Source: an uncultured Spirochaetaceae bacterium (GTDB lineage: Bacteria > Spirochaetota > Spirochaetia > Treponematales > Treponemataceae). From it: DNA of 64,000 nucleotides. The notes below the pieces were generated by a model, which was not told the origin of the DNA, ran no database searches, and saw nothing but the letters and a program-made list of their open reading frames with translations. Below are positions 24,901-32,931 of this stretch, piece by piece (positions within the stretch are counted from its first letter, which is position 1; every line of letters starts with the position of its first letter). Position numbers and translations under genes: made by a program. The stretch spans positions 88,626-152,625 of the forward strand of contig CADBBB010000005.1 in NCBI GenBank assembly GCA_902792795.1, read 5' to 3'.

Positions 24901-27900
24901 CAGCTTTGAAGTCAAGGGTGCCGCTTTGGAATTGCCGGCGGCCTCGGACACTTTAGGCGGCCTTGCGCTTGGCGGAAAAATAAAAGCCGGCGGAACGGGA
25001 ATCAAGCTTTCAATGGACGCGGCGCTTGCGGCGGACACGACTTTTGAAAGTCCGTTGACTCTTGGCGCGACGGCGATTTTGAAAGCGCCCGCTTCTGGAA
25101 CGGCAATCACGGTGACAACCGATGACACTCTGACAACCTATGACACTCTGACAAGCGCCGTCTACACGCTTGCCCTTGAAAACGCAAACTTAACGAACAC
25201 AGGAAGCGCCGACGGCGCGAACGTAAAATTCACGGGAAGCGCGAACCGCGAGCAAAGCTTTGCGCCAAACGCAAGCTCAACATACAAAAACGTGACGATA
25301 GACAAAACAAAAGACGCTACAACCGCGGCTATGGAAATGACCATGAGCGCCGAGCTAAAAACGGAAAGCCTCGCGATAAACCAAAACGTAAAAACGACGT
25401 TCGCAGGAAAGGTCACGGTTACGGATACAGGATCGTACAGCGACGACGCGGCCGCCGGAGACATTCTTTTTAACGCGGGCTGCGACTTTACTTTCGTCGC
25501 GCCAAAGCAGGCGAAGTTCGACACGACGGGAACGCTGACCCTTAACGGCGCGACCAACGATTGCAGCTTTAAGAGCGACTTGATTCATACGGCGGGCGGA
25601 ACAGAACTTTACGGAAAGTTAAAGACAAACGGCGGCAAGATAAATTTTGGAGCGACGGCAATTAAAGCGGACGCTGAAATAACAACGACTAACGGCGCCG
25701 CGACTTTTGGCGCCACGACGCTTTCCGGCAATCTTAAGCTTGACGCGGGAAGCGGCGAGGCGACGTTTGGAACAATAAGCGGCGCGAAAAAATTTAGTTC
25801 GCTGGGAAGCGGAAGCCTTAACTTTACAAGAAACGTAGGCAAGCCTGCGCCGCTCGCAAAACTGACATCGATCACTGTCGAAGGGCCCGTTGCGGTTGCC
25901 TCCGCCTGCGCGAACATCGCAACTACCGGCTTGCAGCATTACAAGGGCGACATAAGCTTTGGCGGAGCGTGCGCGGTTGCGGGAGAAGTCCAAGCGGCGG
26001 GCAGCGTGGCCGCAAGCGGCGCGGTCAGTTTTGACAACAACGTTTGGCTTTACACAAGCGCCGCCGCGACTTTGGGCGGAACTGGCGGAAGCCTTGCGAT
26101 TTTAGGAAACCTTTACTTTGTCGGCGAGTCAAAAGCGGCTTCTGTCGCCTCAAACGTCACCGCCAAAAACGTTTTGCTCTTGCACGGAACGGTTGACATA
26201 GCCGCGGGCGCGACGCTCGCTTCGTCAAGCGGCGACGTAATTTTGCTTGGAGCGGCTTACGACAACAACATTGACGACGACAAGGACGGAGACGCCGCCT
26301 CTGGGGTCACAGGCCTTTTTGCCTACAAGCCCGACGCGACCTTCGCGGGCAAACGCGCCGACGTTTCATACACTGACAAATTTCCTGGAATAGATCCAAC
26401 CAAGAAGTGCCCCGACGGAACGCCAGTCAGCCCGCCTGGGTCTGGAGCGGTCACAACCCACGACGGCGCGAAAATTTCCGCAGGCCAAAATTTTTACGCC
26501 AACGGCCTCGCCTCTTTGGGAGACGAACCGTGGACTCTTTTGCTAAAGGACAACGACCAGCAAGATTCGGCCTTTGCGGAAATCTACAATTCCACAATAA
26601 AAAATTGTACCGCAAAGCCCATTGTGGACGGCAAGACGGTTTACGTGATGGCGGCGGAAAACAACGCTCTGGAAGGCAACTGCTCGGCCAACATTGTCAC
26701 AAGCCGTCCCAAAATCACCGAAGCCTACACAGTTTACGACGACGTGATTAAAGTTTCGTTCGATGTGGAGATAGAAAATTCCTGCGATGAAATTTTCGCC
26801 GCCGCTTCGAATATTTTCAATTCATTGGGCGGCTCAAACTCAGCCTTTGCGGGAACATACACCGACGCGGACTGCCAACATTCCACCAGCGAAAGCGGCG
26901 TGGGCGACATTTCTTCATTCTACATAAAGGCCGCCTCAACTTGGAACACTGACGCCACCGGAACAAGCGCGGGCGCCGAAAAAAGCTCTGACAGAGGAAG
27001 AGGCCCGGCAATCCCCCCTGAGCATCGCGACACAATCCCCTGCTTGAATTTGCCCAAGGCACTCGACGGCTTGTACGAAACTTTGCGCGACAAAAGCAAA
27101 AACAGAATCGCGCATTATTATTCGACAGCGCCCGTCACAAGCGCCGTCAACGACGCGCCCGGAAAAACATTTACCAAAGTTGCCGACAAGTGCGCGCCGG
27201 TTCTCACACAAGTTTTGACTGGCCAAGAATTGCACGCCGCTCCTGGAAGCCAAGCCGACTATGACGCGCACAACTTTATTGAATTTGTTTACAGCGAGCC
27301 GGTTGACATAAGCGGCGGCTCCACAAGCGTCGCGGATTCCGACGTGAACATACAGGCAGACGCGGACTTGGGCGCGACGACAAACAATTCAAGCGGAATC
27401 ACTTTCGCCGGCCTTGCAAAAACCGCGGGCGGAAAAATCGAAGCGCAACTAAAGGCTGGAAGCGGCTCGCCCCACGCGCTTTACAGAAACTTCTCAACCG
27501 CAGCCGGAGACCCCGCCGCGGATCAAGAGGCGCGAATCCGCGTTTCAATCGCGGGCTGGGTAGATGGAACCGTTGACGGCACGAACAAGAATTGGCCGGG
27601 CTACATCAATTCCGCCACAAGCCCATCTGGAGAGATAACGCGAATCGCAAACGCAAACATAAAGGACAGGTCGGCCGCAAAAAATTCTCTCGACGTGAAT
27701 GCGGCAATGCCGGGCCATCGCCTTCCAACCTTGAGCGTGGAAAATTCCGAAAGCGAATTGTACGGTCCCTGGGACGTAACGCCGCCAAGTTTCGCGCCAG
27801 TGCGCATAACTGGAACGACAACATGGAAGCGGCCTGCCACCGACGGCAGCCAAGAATACGAATTTGTCGGAGCCAGCTATTCAACCGGAACCTTGAGCGC

Positions 27901-29737
27901 GATAGAATTGCACTGGTTTGACAACGAGCCGACATACACGGAAAACCGCCAATGGTTCAGCCGTGTAGGCTGGGCGGACGCAAGCTCGTCAACCGAATAT
28001 TCCTCTGTCGCAAGCTATGCGGCCGACGTTCGCGGCGGAAGCCGGCCTGACAGCGCCGGAGCCAACGCGACTTCCGGCGGAATACGATACTGCGCTCTTT
28101 ACGACGCCAACGCTTCGTTCAAATATACCGTCGACGGTGAAAACAATTGGCACGATTTTACGCAAAACATAAAGGCCGGAGCTAACAGCTCTTTGTTCAC
28201 TTACGCGGGCGAAACTCCAGGCGCGGCCGTCCACCAGACCGGCGCGGAAGACGGCTTGTACTGCAAGCTGCTTCTTGACCAAACAAGCTATGTTTTGCAA
28301 ACAACTTTTGTCCTCACCTTTGATTCCACAAACTGCTTCATCACCGACTTGGCCGGAAACAGAATCAACTGCGGAAAAATCACGATGAAGACAATCGACA
28401 GAACTCCTCCGGGCTTCACCATGAGCGCCGTTCCGCTTGGAACAAAAAACATGATGGTAATTTTTTCAAAGGCGCTCAACACAGACCAATTGACATTGTA
28501 CAACAGCGCGTCGGACTACAGGACAGTCTCGGCGCTTGAATACATTCCCAAAGCGCTTGAACTGGAAAATTCTTCGGGAACAGGAATTCAAATTGACCAA
28601 AACGTTCCGGCGCAATGCTTGTTCAAGACAAACAATGCCACAGGAATTTTGCTCGCGCTAAACAAAGACGCTGTCTTGAACGACATTACAAGCGGAATTT
28701 TTGTGACGGCAAAAAGTTACGGCCAAGCCTACGACCCGCTGGCGGGAGTGACGGCGTCATTGACATACATTCAAGACGCGGTGGGAAACTATGTCGTGGC
28801 GGACAGCAAGCACGCCTTTAGCGACTTTGCGGTCAACGCCATCCAACCTCAATACGCTTACGACAACAGCGTGACGGACCAAGGCTCCCCGACAGGCTAC
28901 AGTTTGTACCAAGACGGTTCGTGGGCTGTGCGCGACTGGAACGCGGAGCAGGCCAACTACGGCACCTTGCATGCCGGAAAAGAAGTTATCATGCAAGCGT
29001 CTTTGTACGACGGAACAAGCGACAAAAGCGGCGGCCTTAATCCAAGCGGCCAGCTCGCATCCGGAACCGTCAGCGCGTTCTTCGCCAACAAGCCCGACGC
29101 GGCTTCTGTCTCAACAAAGATAAACGAAAACACAAACCTCGATTGGAGAATCTGGCAGCCAAATTTCACGAGCGACATTTTTGGCTCGCTGGCTCCTGTC
29201 AACAACAAGTCTTATATTTCGATAAACGCGACTTCCAACGACTCGGGAATTTTGTTCGACATTCCGCAAGAATCCGCAGAGAATTGGAAGAGCGGCGACC
29301 AAATTTCTTTTGTGTTCAAGATGGGAGACTACACCGTAGACCATTACGCCGACGGAACCAACTACCCGCTCTACGCGATAAGGCTGAAAGATTTGAACGA
29401 CATCGCTTCGCTTGACTTGTGGTCGTTCAAAGTCAAGTCGGCGACTTTGCAGCGCGGCGGCGTGACGATATTGAACAATGTGATTGACGTCAACAACGGC
29501 GAGAACACTGTCATCCAAGTTGACATGAAGGAAGCCGGAAACCTCAACGTTATTGTAATGACGCTGGACGGCAACATCGTGAAGTATTTGCGCCATGGCC
29601 ACACCGACGCGGGAACGCACTACTACAATTGGAACGGAACCAACAACGGCGGATCAAAGGTGGCGCGCGGCCTCTACTTTGTCCGCGTCATCGGTCCCGG
29701 CATAGACGAAACGCGCAAAGTCATGTGCGTAAAGTAG
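21914..29737 (+). CDS. Giant secreted repeat protein with FlgD-like C-terminus
   Basis: About 2607 residues from the GTG at 21914; a TTG at 21941 is equally possible because none has a ribosome site. The signal peptide is KRLAKIAALLCAFFASAAFC. Two copies of a W-S/T-G...NW...NW module (near residues 45-75 and about 790-815, for example WKNPANWNYNLVPGTSDAAI) each open a long Ala/Gly/Thr/Ser/Asn-rich beta-helix-like region whose many strands read like GT-x-T-V-x-G-x-x-T-N-x-G-T, as in autotransporter and adhesin passengers. From about residue 1600 it changes to Cys-containing immunoglobulin-like domains (YSEPVDISGG, FSKALN). The last 75 residues are an FlgD-type Ig domain (GNIVKYLRHGHTDAGTHYY, then WNGTNNGGSKVARGLYFVRV). 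It is probably an adhesin or surface layer protein. A terminator follows directly. Confidence 0.75.
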   Translation: MKNVFELNYKSFRSLKRLAKIAALLCAFFASAAFCAMGFCTDYTWSGAAGNNNWNDYRNWDSGIEGWFAYPQQTTDNAYIAGNYTIDINENIRVGTFRVAGNVTVNVDNDLTVTTLNIQKQGNNLTSSWTTKFTGSKSVAFDSMEFDRASSTGGVIGTLEVDCAMTCSGTITTHSGTTLLVNSGKTLSAATFNHSASNSTPKSQITVKGTLSVAGTMDLQNNVGGGCNALAVSSGGTVTATTLTWSQNNNYTNGGNAIDNDGTIKIGGALKVTGPATGSGTILMTADSSITNSGSGAVTIAKLSGAKEATVLNSGTGTLEISSYEDSPTITIANNSKNVSLDAGTLTALTVGTNATATIVGDIATTSGATNNGTLNAGASVTISGAVTNNKTIAAGAYDITFDGAVTSGASANITTATGKITTKAASSLGTVTVQSAGGSVDHAGSGAVSVTELVIEADAAVTDSSSGAIEISKITGAHAATLKSVSTDNGIKVDDYDTTDIPAITVDNGSKNILLYAGTIASLDVESSAKATLSGDMTVTGDVTNAGTLAANGGLTFAANFTNNGAAGSFTAVGTVTATGNAATFKGNESTIAAFVYAPTSASGAGLTVSDKNAIADFSCSTAGANVKFTGAGTSVTVSGANKYGTFSASGAGSSVTLSDANNEFTNFSMTSGGGTLTVNAAQTVGTLTLKGVNGSPLNIDGSGSFTLGENQHSGDYLRVERLTTGGIKILPDGSSGFYYSATHSSFTAEEYLGEHNHWILLGDNMEFKWTGGGKTEGGDADPDWKNPANWNYNLVPGTSDAAIGGVSTKENYPVLIPNTPSKNASNFPVVTKSDGYSITDLTIGESASSGAKLTVQTNGNAQGAIKLTGNLKNSGTIIYNRKGRITKGGTFINDADETTPERKGTVEFTGTVEDASDISTPSAGYYNLTISGSKNYYAAGDLTVRNALLVSGGESAACAGSVWFNNSAAGTATSAATVRFNTSGTISLGNNAGDSFEVKGAALELPAASDTLGGLALGGKIKAGGTGIKLSMDAALAADTTFESPLTLGATAILKAPASGTAITVTTDDTLTTYDTLTSAVYTLALENANLTNTGSADGANVKFTGSANREQSFAPNASSTYKNVTIDKTKDATTAAMEMTMSAELKTESLAINQNVKTTFAGKVTVTDTGSYSDDAAAGDILFNAGCDFTFVAPKQAKFDTTGTLTLNGATNDCSFKSDLIHTAGGTELYGKLKTNGGKINFGATAIKADAEITTTNGAATFGATTLSGNLKLDAGSGEATFGTISGAKKFSSLGSGSLNFTRNVGKPAPLAKLTSITVEGPVAVASACANIATTGLQHYKGDISFGGACAVAGEVQAAGSVAASGAVSFDNNVWLYTSAAATLGGTGGSLAILGNLYFVGESKAASVASNVTAKNVLLLHGTVDIAAGATLASSSGDVILLGAAYDNNIDDDKDGDAASGVTGLFAYKPDATFAGKRADVSYTDKFPGIDPTKKCPDGTPVSPPGSGAVTTHDGAKISAGQNFYANGLASLGDEPWTLLLKDNDQQDSAFAEIYNSTIKNCTAKPIVDGKTVYVMAAENNALEGNCSANIVTSRPKITEAYTVYDDVIKVSFDVEIENSCDEIFAAASNIFNSLGGSNSAFAGTYTDADCQHSTSESGVGDISSFYIKAASTWNTDATGTSAGAEKSSDRGRGPAIPPEHRDTIPCLNLPKALDGLYETLRDKSKNRIAHYYSTAPVTSAVNDAPGKTFTKVADKCAPVLTQVLTGQELHAAPGSQADYDAHNFIEFVYSEPVDISGGSTSVADSDVNIQADADLGATTNNSSGITFAGLAKTAGGKIEAQLKAGSGSPHALYRNFSTAAGDPAADQEARIRVSIAGWVDGTVDGTNKNWPGYINSATSPSGEITRIANANIKDRSAAKNSLDVNAAMPGHRLPTLSVENSESELYGPWDVTPPSFAPVRITGTTTWKRPATDGSQEYEFVGASYSTGTLSAIELHWFDNEPTYTENRQWFSRVGWADASSSTEYSSVASYAADVRGGSRPDSAGANATSGGIRYCALYDANASFKYTVDGENNWHDFTQNIKAGANSSLFTYAGETPGAAVHQTGAEDGLYCKLLLDQTSYVLQTTFVLTFDSTNCFITDLAGNRINCGKITMKTIDRTPPGFTMSAVPLGTKNMMVIFSKALNTDQLTLYNSASDYRTVSALEYIPKALELENSSGTGIQIDQNVPAQCLFKTNNATGILLALNKDAVLNDITSGIFVTAKSYGQAYDPLAGVTASLTYIQDAVGNYVVADSKHAFSDFAVNAIQPQYAYDNSVTDQGSPTGYSLYQDGSWAVRDWNAEQANYGTLHAGKEVIMQASLYDGTSDKSGGLNPSGQLASGTVSAFFANKPDAASVSTKINENTNLDWRIWQPNFTSDIFGSLAPVNNKSYISINATSNDSGILFDIPQESAENWKSGDQISFVFKMGDYTVDHYADGTNYPLYAIRLKDLNDIASLDLWSFKVKSATLQRGGVTILNNVIDVNNGENTVIQVDMKEAGNLNVIVMTLDGNIVKYLRHGHTDAGTHYYNWNGTNNGGSKVARGLYFVRVIGPGIDETRKVMCVK

Positions 29738-29784
29738 GACTGCGTCAAGGCACGCTGCGCTCAAGGCCTTGACACAGTCCTTTT
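29737..29784 (+). terminator. Strong hairpin terminator after the giant gene
   Basis: GGACTG-GTCAAGG and CCTTGAC-CAGTCC pair around a CACGCTGCGCT-type loop, followed by TTTT. The hairpin begins within the stop codon region at 29737. A near-identical element ends the gene at 59117 (60244-60290), with the same CTCAAGGCCTTGACAC core and TTTTGCGG tail. Confidence 0.8.
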
Positions 29785-29821
29785 GCGGGCACGCTTAACA
29801 GCGTACACCCGCAATAGCGGC

Positions 29822-31321
29822 TTAGTCCGCCACCTCTTTTCTAAACATCATTGCGGCTTCCTCGCTGTAGGGGTAGCCGATGTATTCGGTGAGAACAAGC
29901 GCCTTTTCCAAATACTTTTTCAGCGCGGGTCGGAATTTGGGATGCGCGCACTTTTCGATTATCACGTTGGCGCGCTCAAATTCGTCAAGACCGCGCAAGT
30001 CGGCCACGCCCTGTTCCGTCACCAAAATATGAACGTTCTTGATTGTATGGTCTATGTGGCTCACAATCGGAACTATGCAAGAAAGCTTTCCGTCTTTGGC
30101 CGTAGACTTTGTGATGAAAATCGAAAGGCCCGCGTTTTGGCAAAAGTCTCCCGAACCGCCAACGCCGTTCATCAGCCTGCTTCCGTCAATGTAGCTTGAA
30201 TTCATGTTTCCGTACAGGTCGGCTTCGATTACCGTGTTGATTGAAATGACTCCAAGACGGCGAATCACTTCGGGACTGTTGGAAATTTCCATCGGGCGCA
30301 AGACAATCTTGTCGCGGTAGCGCTCGATGTTTTTGTAAAATTCTTCAATCTGCGGCTTGGGCATTGTGATGGAAGTTGCGGAAATAGCGTCAAGCTTGCC
30401 GGCGTCAATCAAGGTCAAGAAAGAGCCTTGCGCCACTTCGGAGAAAACCGTCAAATGTTTGAAGTTGGATTCCTTCAAGCCTTCCAAAACCGCGTTTGAA
30501 ACTCCGCCGATTCCAGCCTGCAAGGGCGGAAGCGGGTCACAAAGGCGGCCGGCGGCGATCTCCCCTTCCAAGAACTTTATCAAGTTGTCCGACATTTTTC
30601 TAAAGTCGTCATCAACCGGCATGTCCTTCACGCCGCCGTCAAGCACGTCGCTTTGGACAACCGCAACGATTTTGGAAGGGTCGCAGGGAATGTATGGCGT
30701 TCCGATTCTGTCACCGGGCCTTAGAATGTTTATCGGCTTTGTATGCGGCGCGGGCTCGGTCATGTAAATGTCGTGCATTCCTTCCACGCAGGCGGGAACG
30801 CTTGTGTTCAGTTCGACAATCACTTTGTCCGCGCAGGCTACGTAGCTTTCGCTCGCGCCCACGGACATCGTTGGAATTATGTTTCCGTTTTCGTCAATCG
30901 CGGCGGCCTCAATCAAGGCGATGTCAATGTGATTCAAGTACTTGTTGCGAACCCACTTGGGCATTATGCTCAAAGGAATGTCAACGTATTTAACTTTTCC
31001 TTGGTTAATCGATTCGCGCAAGTCCTTGTTGGTCTGGTAAGGCATGCGGCAGTAAAGCGCTCCGGCGCGCGCCAAAACTCCGTCAAACTCGTCTCCCATA
31101 GACGCGCCAGAATACACCGTAAGGTTAAGCTTTTCTCCGGCCTGGGCGCGCGCGGCGAGTTCTTTGGCCACAACTTTTGTGTAGCCGGACTGCGTGAATC
31201 CGCTTACGCCCAAAGTCATGTGAGGCTGTACAAGGGCCGCCGCTTCCTTGGCGCCGCAAACTTTTTTAAGGACTTCCGCGTTCCTAATACGTTTTTTCAT
31301 CTCTTCGCTAATGTCGCTCAT
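29822..31321 (-). CDS. Acetyl-CoA hydrolase/succinate CoA-transferase
   Basis: 499 residues. It belongs to the class I CoA-transferase family of Cat1/SucC type: N-terminal PHMTLGVSGFTQSGYTKVVA, the glycine-rich SGASMGDEFDG region, and the catalytic-Glu segment NTVIEADLYGNMNSSYIDG followed by MNGVGGSGDFCQNAG, the acyl-CoA site. Such enzymes exchange CoA between succinate, acetate or propionate, as in fermentative succinate/propionate routes; which acids are used cannot be told. The ATG at 31321 has GGGGAG upstream; a GTG two codons earlier is less likely. The gene starts 2 nt after the acyltransferase stop. Confidence 0.85.
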   Translation of the reverse strand: MSDISEEMKKRIRNAEVLKKVCGAKEAAALVQPHMTLGVSGFTQSGYTKVVAKELAARAQAGEKLNLTVYSGASMGDEFDGVLARAGALYCRMPYQTNKDLRESINQGKVKYVDIPLSIMPKWVRNKYLNHIDIALIEAAAIDENGNIIPTMSVGASESYVACADKVIVELNTSVPACVEGMHDIYMTEPAPHTKPINILRPGDRIGTPYIPCDPSKIVAVVQSDVLDGGVKDMPVDDDFRKMSDNLIKFLEGEIAAGRLCDPLPPLQAGIGGVSNAVLEGLKESNFKHLTVFSEVAQGSFLTLIDAGKLDAISATSITMPKPQIEEFYKNIERYRDKIVLRPMEISNSPEVIRRLGVISINTVIEADLYGNMNSSYIDGSRLMNGVGGSGDFCQNAGLSIFITKSTAKDGKLSCIVPIVSHIDHTIKNVHILVTEQGVADLRGLDEFERANVIIEKCAHPKFRPALKKYLEKALVLTEYIGYPYSEEAAMMFRKEVAD

Positions 31322-31323
31322 AT

Positions 31324-32493
31324 TCACTCCCCAAGCTTTAAATTTACCGGAACAAGGCCCTTGCCCGCAAGGATTTCGTTGGTCTGAACTGGAATTCCAT
31401 GCGCCTCAAACTGTTTGACAAGCGCCGCCGTATAATCGTCAAAGGCAAAGGGGCTGTTGATTGTGATGGAAAACATTCCGTAAAAGTCAACCATGCTTAT
31501 CATCGGCGCCGGACTTAGCGACGACCAAATCGAATCAACAAGCTCGTCCGAGTATTCTGTCTTTTGCAAAGTTCCGATGTAAGTGAGCGTGTAAGTGAGC
31601 GCGCCGAATGTGGCAGACTCAAATTCGCTTACCCGCTCCTTAAAGGCGGCGCGATGTTCCTTACCCAACTCGGCCTCGTCCTTTCCAAGTTGGTCAACCT
31701 GCAATTCCTGCGTCTGCAAAACCCAGCCGTTCTTGAATGAATTAGGACAGCCCATCATTTTTTTGAGGCTCACCGGGAAGCCGCACAAAATTCTTTTTTT
31801 GTTTTGGGGATTCAGCTCTTGGATCGCCTTGGCCATAAAAATTTGGACCGCGACGCTGGGCGTCATTCCCTTTTCCTTTACGTAAGCCATAAAGTCCGCT
31901 TCCTTCACGGTAAAGTGGTAGCGGCAGTTGTCGCGGTTTTCAAGCGGAATCACGTTAACGGCTTTCATCTCGGGGAATGTAAAAGCGTCCTCGCCAAAAT
32001 CCAAGGCAGGCGGCTGGTAGCCGGGAGTCAACTCGCTTATTTTGGCGAAAGGCTCGCCGTACAAATCTTCAGGAGACGAAAGCAAAACGTTTGGCTCGTC
32101 GTATTCTTTTTTGTTCTTTATGCTGAAGTAATGGTGCATGAGCGTGTTGTAAAAAATCATGCGGCCCGTTCCGTCGCAAAGGGAATGGTGGTAAGTGAGC
32201 CAAATTTTGTTTTGGTGGTAGGTCACGCCAAAAAAGCGGCGCAAAGAATTTTCGTCGCCAAGCGTCATCGGGCCGGCAAAGGGAATCGCCTTAAACTCGT
32301 CGGCGGATTCCTTAAAAGAAAACTCGCCGTCCTTTAGACAGGGAACGCTCTTGACCCAAGGATGAACCAAGACGGTTTTTTCAATCGCCGCGTCAAGAGC
32401 CGCTTTGTCAACATTGTCGCGCAGAATCACTTCCTGCGCGTTCCCAAGATTTGTAAAAGAATAGAAAATTTGCTCCGCGTAACCAACGCTCAT
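31324..32493 (-). CDS. Condensation-type acyltransferase (HxxxDG family)
   Basis: 389 residues from the ATG at 32493 with GGAGG 8 nt upstream. The HHSLCDG motif (near residue 110) is the HxxxDG catalytic site of CoA-dependent acyltransferases such as alcohol acetyltransferases, PapA and NRPS condensation domains. The C-terminal half has the matching DFYGMFSITINSPFAFDDYT segment (DFGW-like region). It contains no membrane segment. Lying just upstream of a CoA-transferase, it may acylate an alcohol or amine with an acyl-CoA the partner generates. Substrate unknown. Confidence 0.75.
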   Translation of the reverse strand: MSVGYAEQIFYSFTNLGNAQEVILRDNVDKAALDAAIEKTVLVHPWVKSVPCLKDGEFSFKESADEFKAIPFAGPMTLGDENSLRRFFGVTYHQNKIWLTYHHSLCDGTGRMIFYNTLMHHYFSIKNKKEYDEPNVLLSSPEDLYGEPFAKISELTPGYQPPALDFGEDAFTFPEMKAVNVIPLENRDNCRYHFTVKEADFMAYVKEKGMTPSVAVQIFMAKAIQELNPQNKKRILCGFPVSLKKMMGCPNSFKNGWVLQTQELQVDQLGKDEAELGKEHRAAFKERVSEFESATFGALTYTLTYIGTLQKTEYSDELVDSIWSSLSPAPMISMVDFYGMFSITINSPFAFDDYTAALVKQFEAHGIPVQTNEILAGKGLVPVNLKLGE

Positions 32494-32577
32494 TTTCTTG
32501 CCTCCAACATTTTTATTTGTCAATTATACATCTAAAAATGTCAGAAAGCAAGATAGCGGCGGGAGCGTTTTGTTTTT

Positions 32578-32919
32578 TTACCTTACGGCGGCTTTGCTTA
32601 CAAAGCAGGCGATGCCTTCCATCGGATACTTGTCGCGGATTTTTTCGGCAAGCTCGATGATTTTTTTGGCCTCGTCCTTGGGGCAGTAAACGATTATCAT
32701 TTCGTTAAGCTGCGGCCAAACGGAGTCGCCAAGCTTTGGGTTTGAAAAGCCGGCGCCCGTCACACCCGAGATTTTTGTAAAATGCGCGCCGATTCCCTCT
32801 TTCTTAAAGCCTTCCATAAAGTCTTCGTCAACGGCCGCGGAAAAAATAAGCTCGACGCGCTTTAGTTTGCCGCCTTTTCCGGCCTTAGAGCCGGCCTTCT
32901 TTTCTTTCTTGTCTTTCAT
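32578..32919 (-). CDS. PII-like transporter-associated protein (PG0541 type)
   Basis: 113 residues with a basic Lys/Gly N-terminal tail (about 1-20) then a small alpha/beta domain: KRVELIFSAAVDEDFMEGFK, FTKISGVTGAGFSNPKLGDS and EMIIVYCPKDEAKKIIELAE. The pattern of two strand-helix-strand units with a long loop is that of PII-like proteins. The PG0541 group of these is encoded next to RND efflux genes, as here (13 bp after the permease stop). It probably modulates the pump, but the effector ligand is unknown. AAAGGAGG precedes the ATG. Confidence 0.75.
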   Translation of the reverse strand: MKDKKEKKAGSKAGKGGKLKRVELIFSAAVDEDFMEGFKKEGIGAHFTKISGVTGAGFSNPKLGDSVWPQLNEMIIVYCPKDEAKKIIELAEKIRDKYPMEGIACFVSKAAVR

Positions 32920-32931
32920 TCGGCGCCTCCT

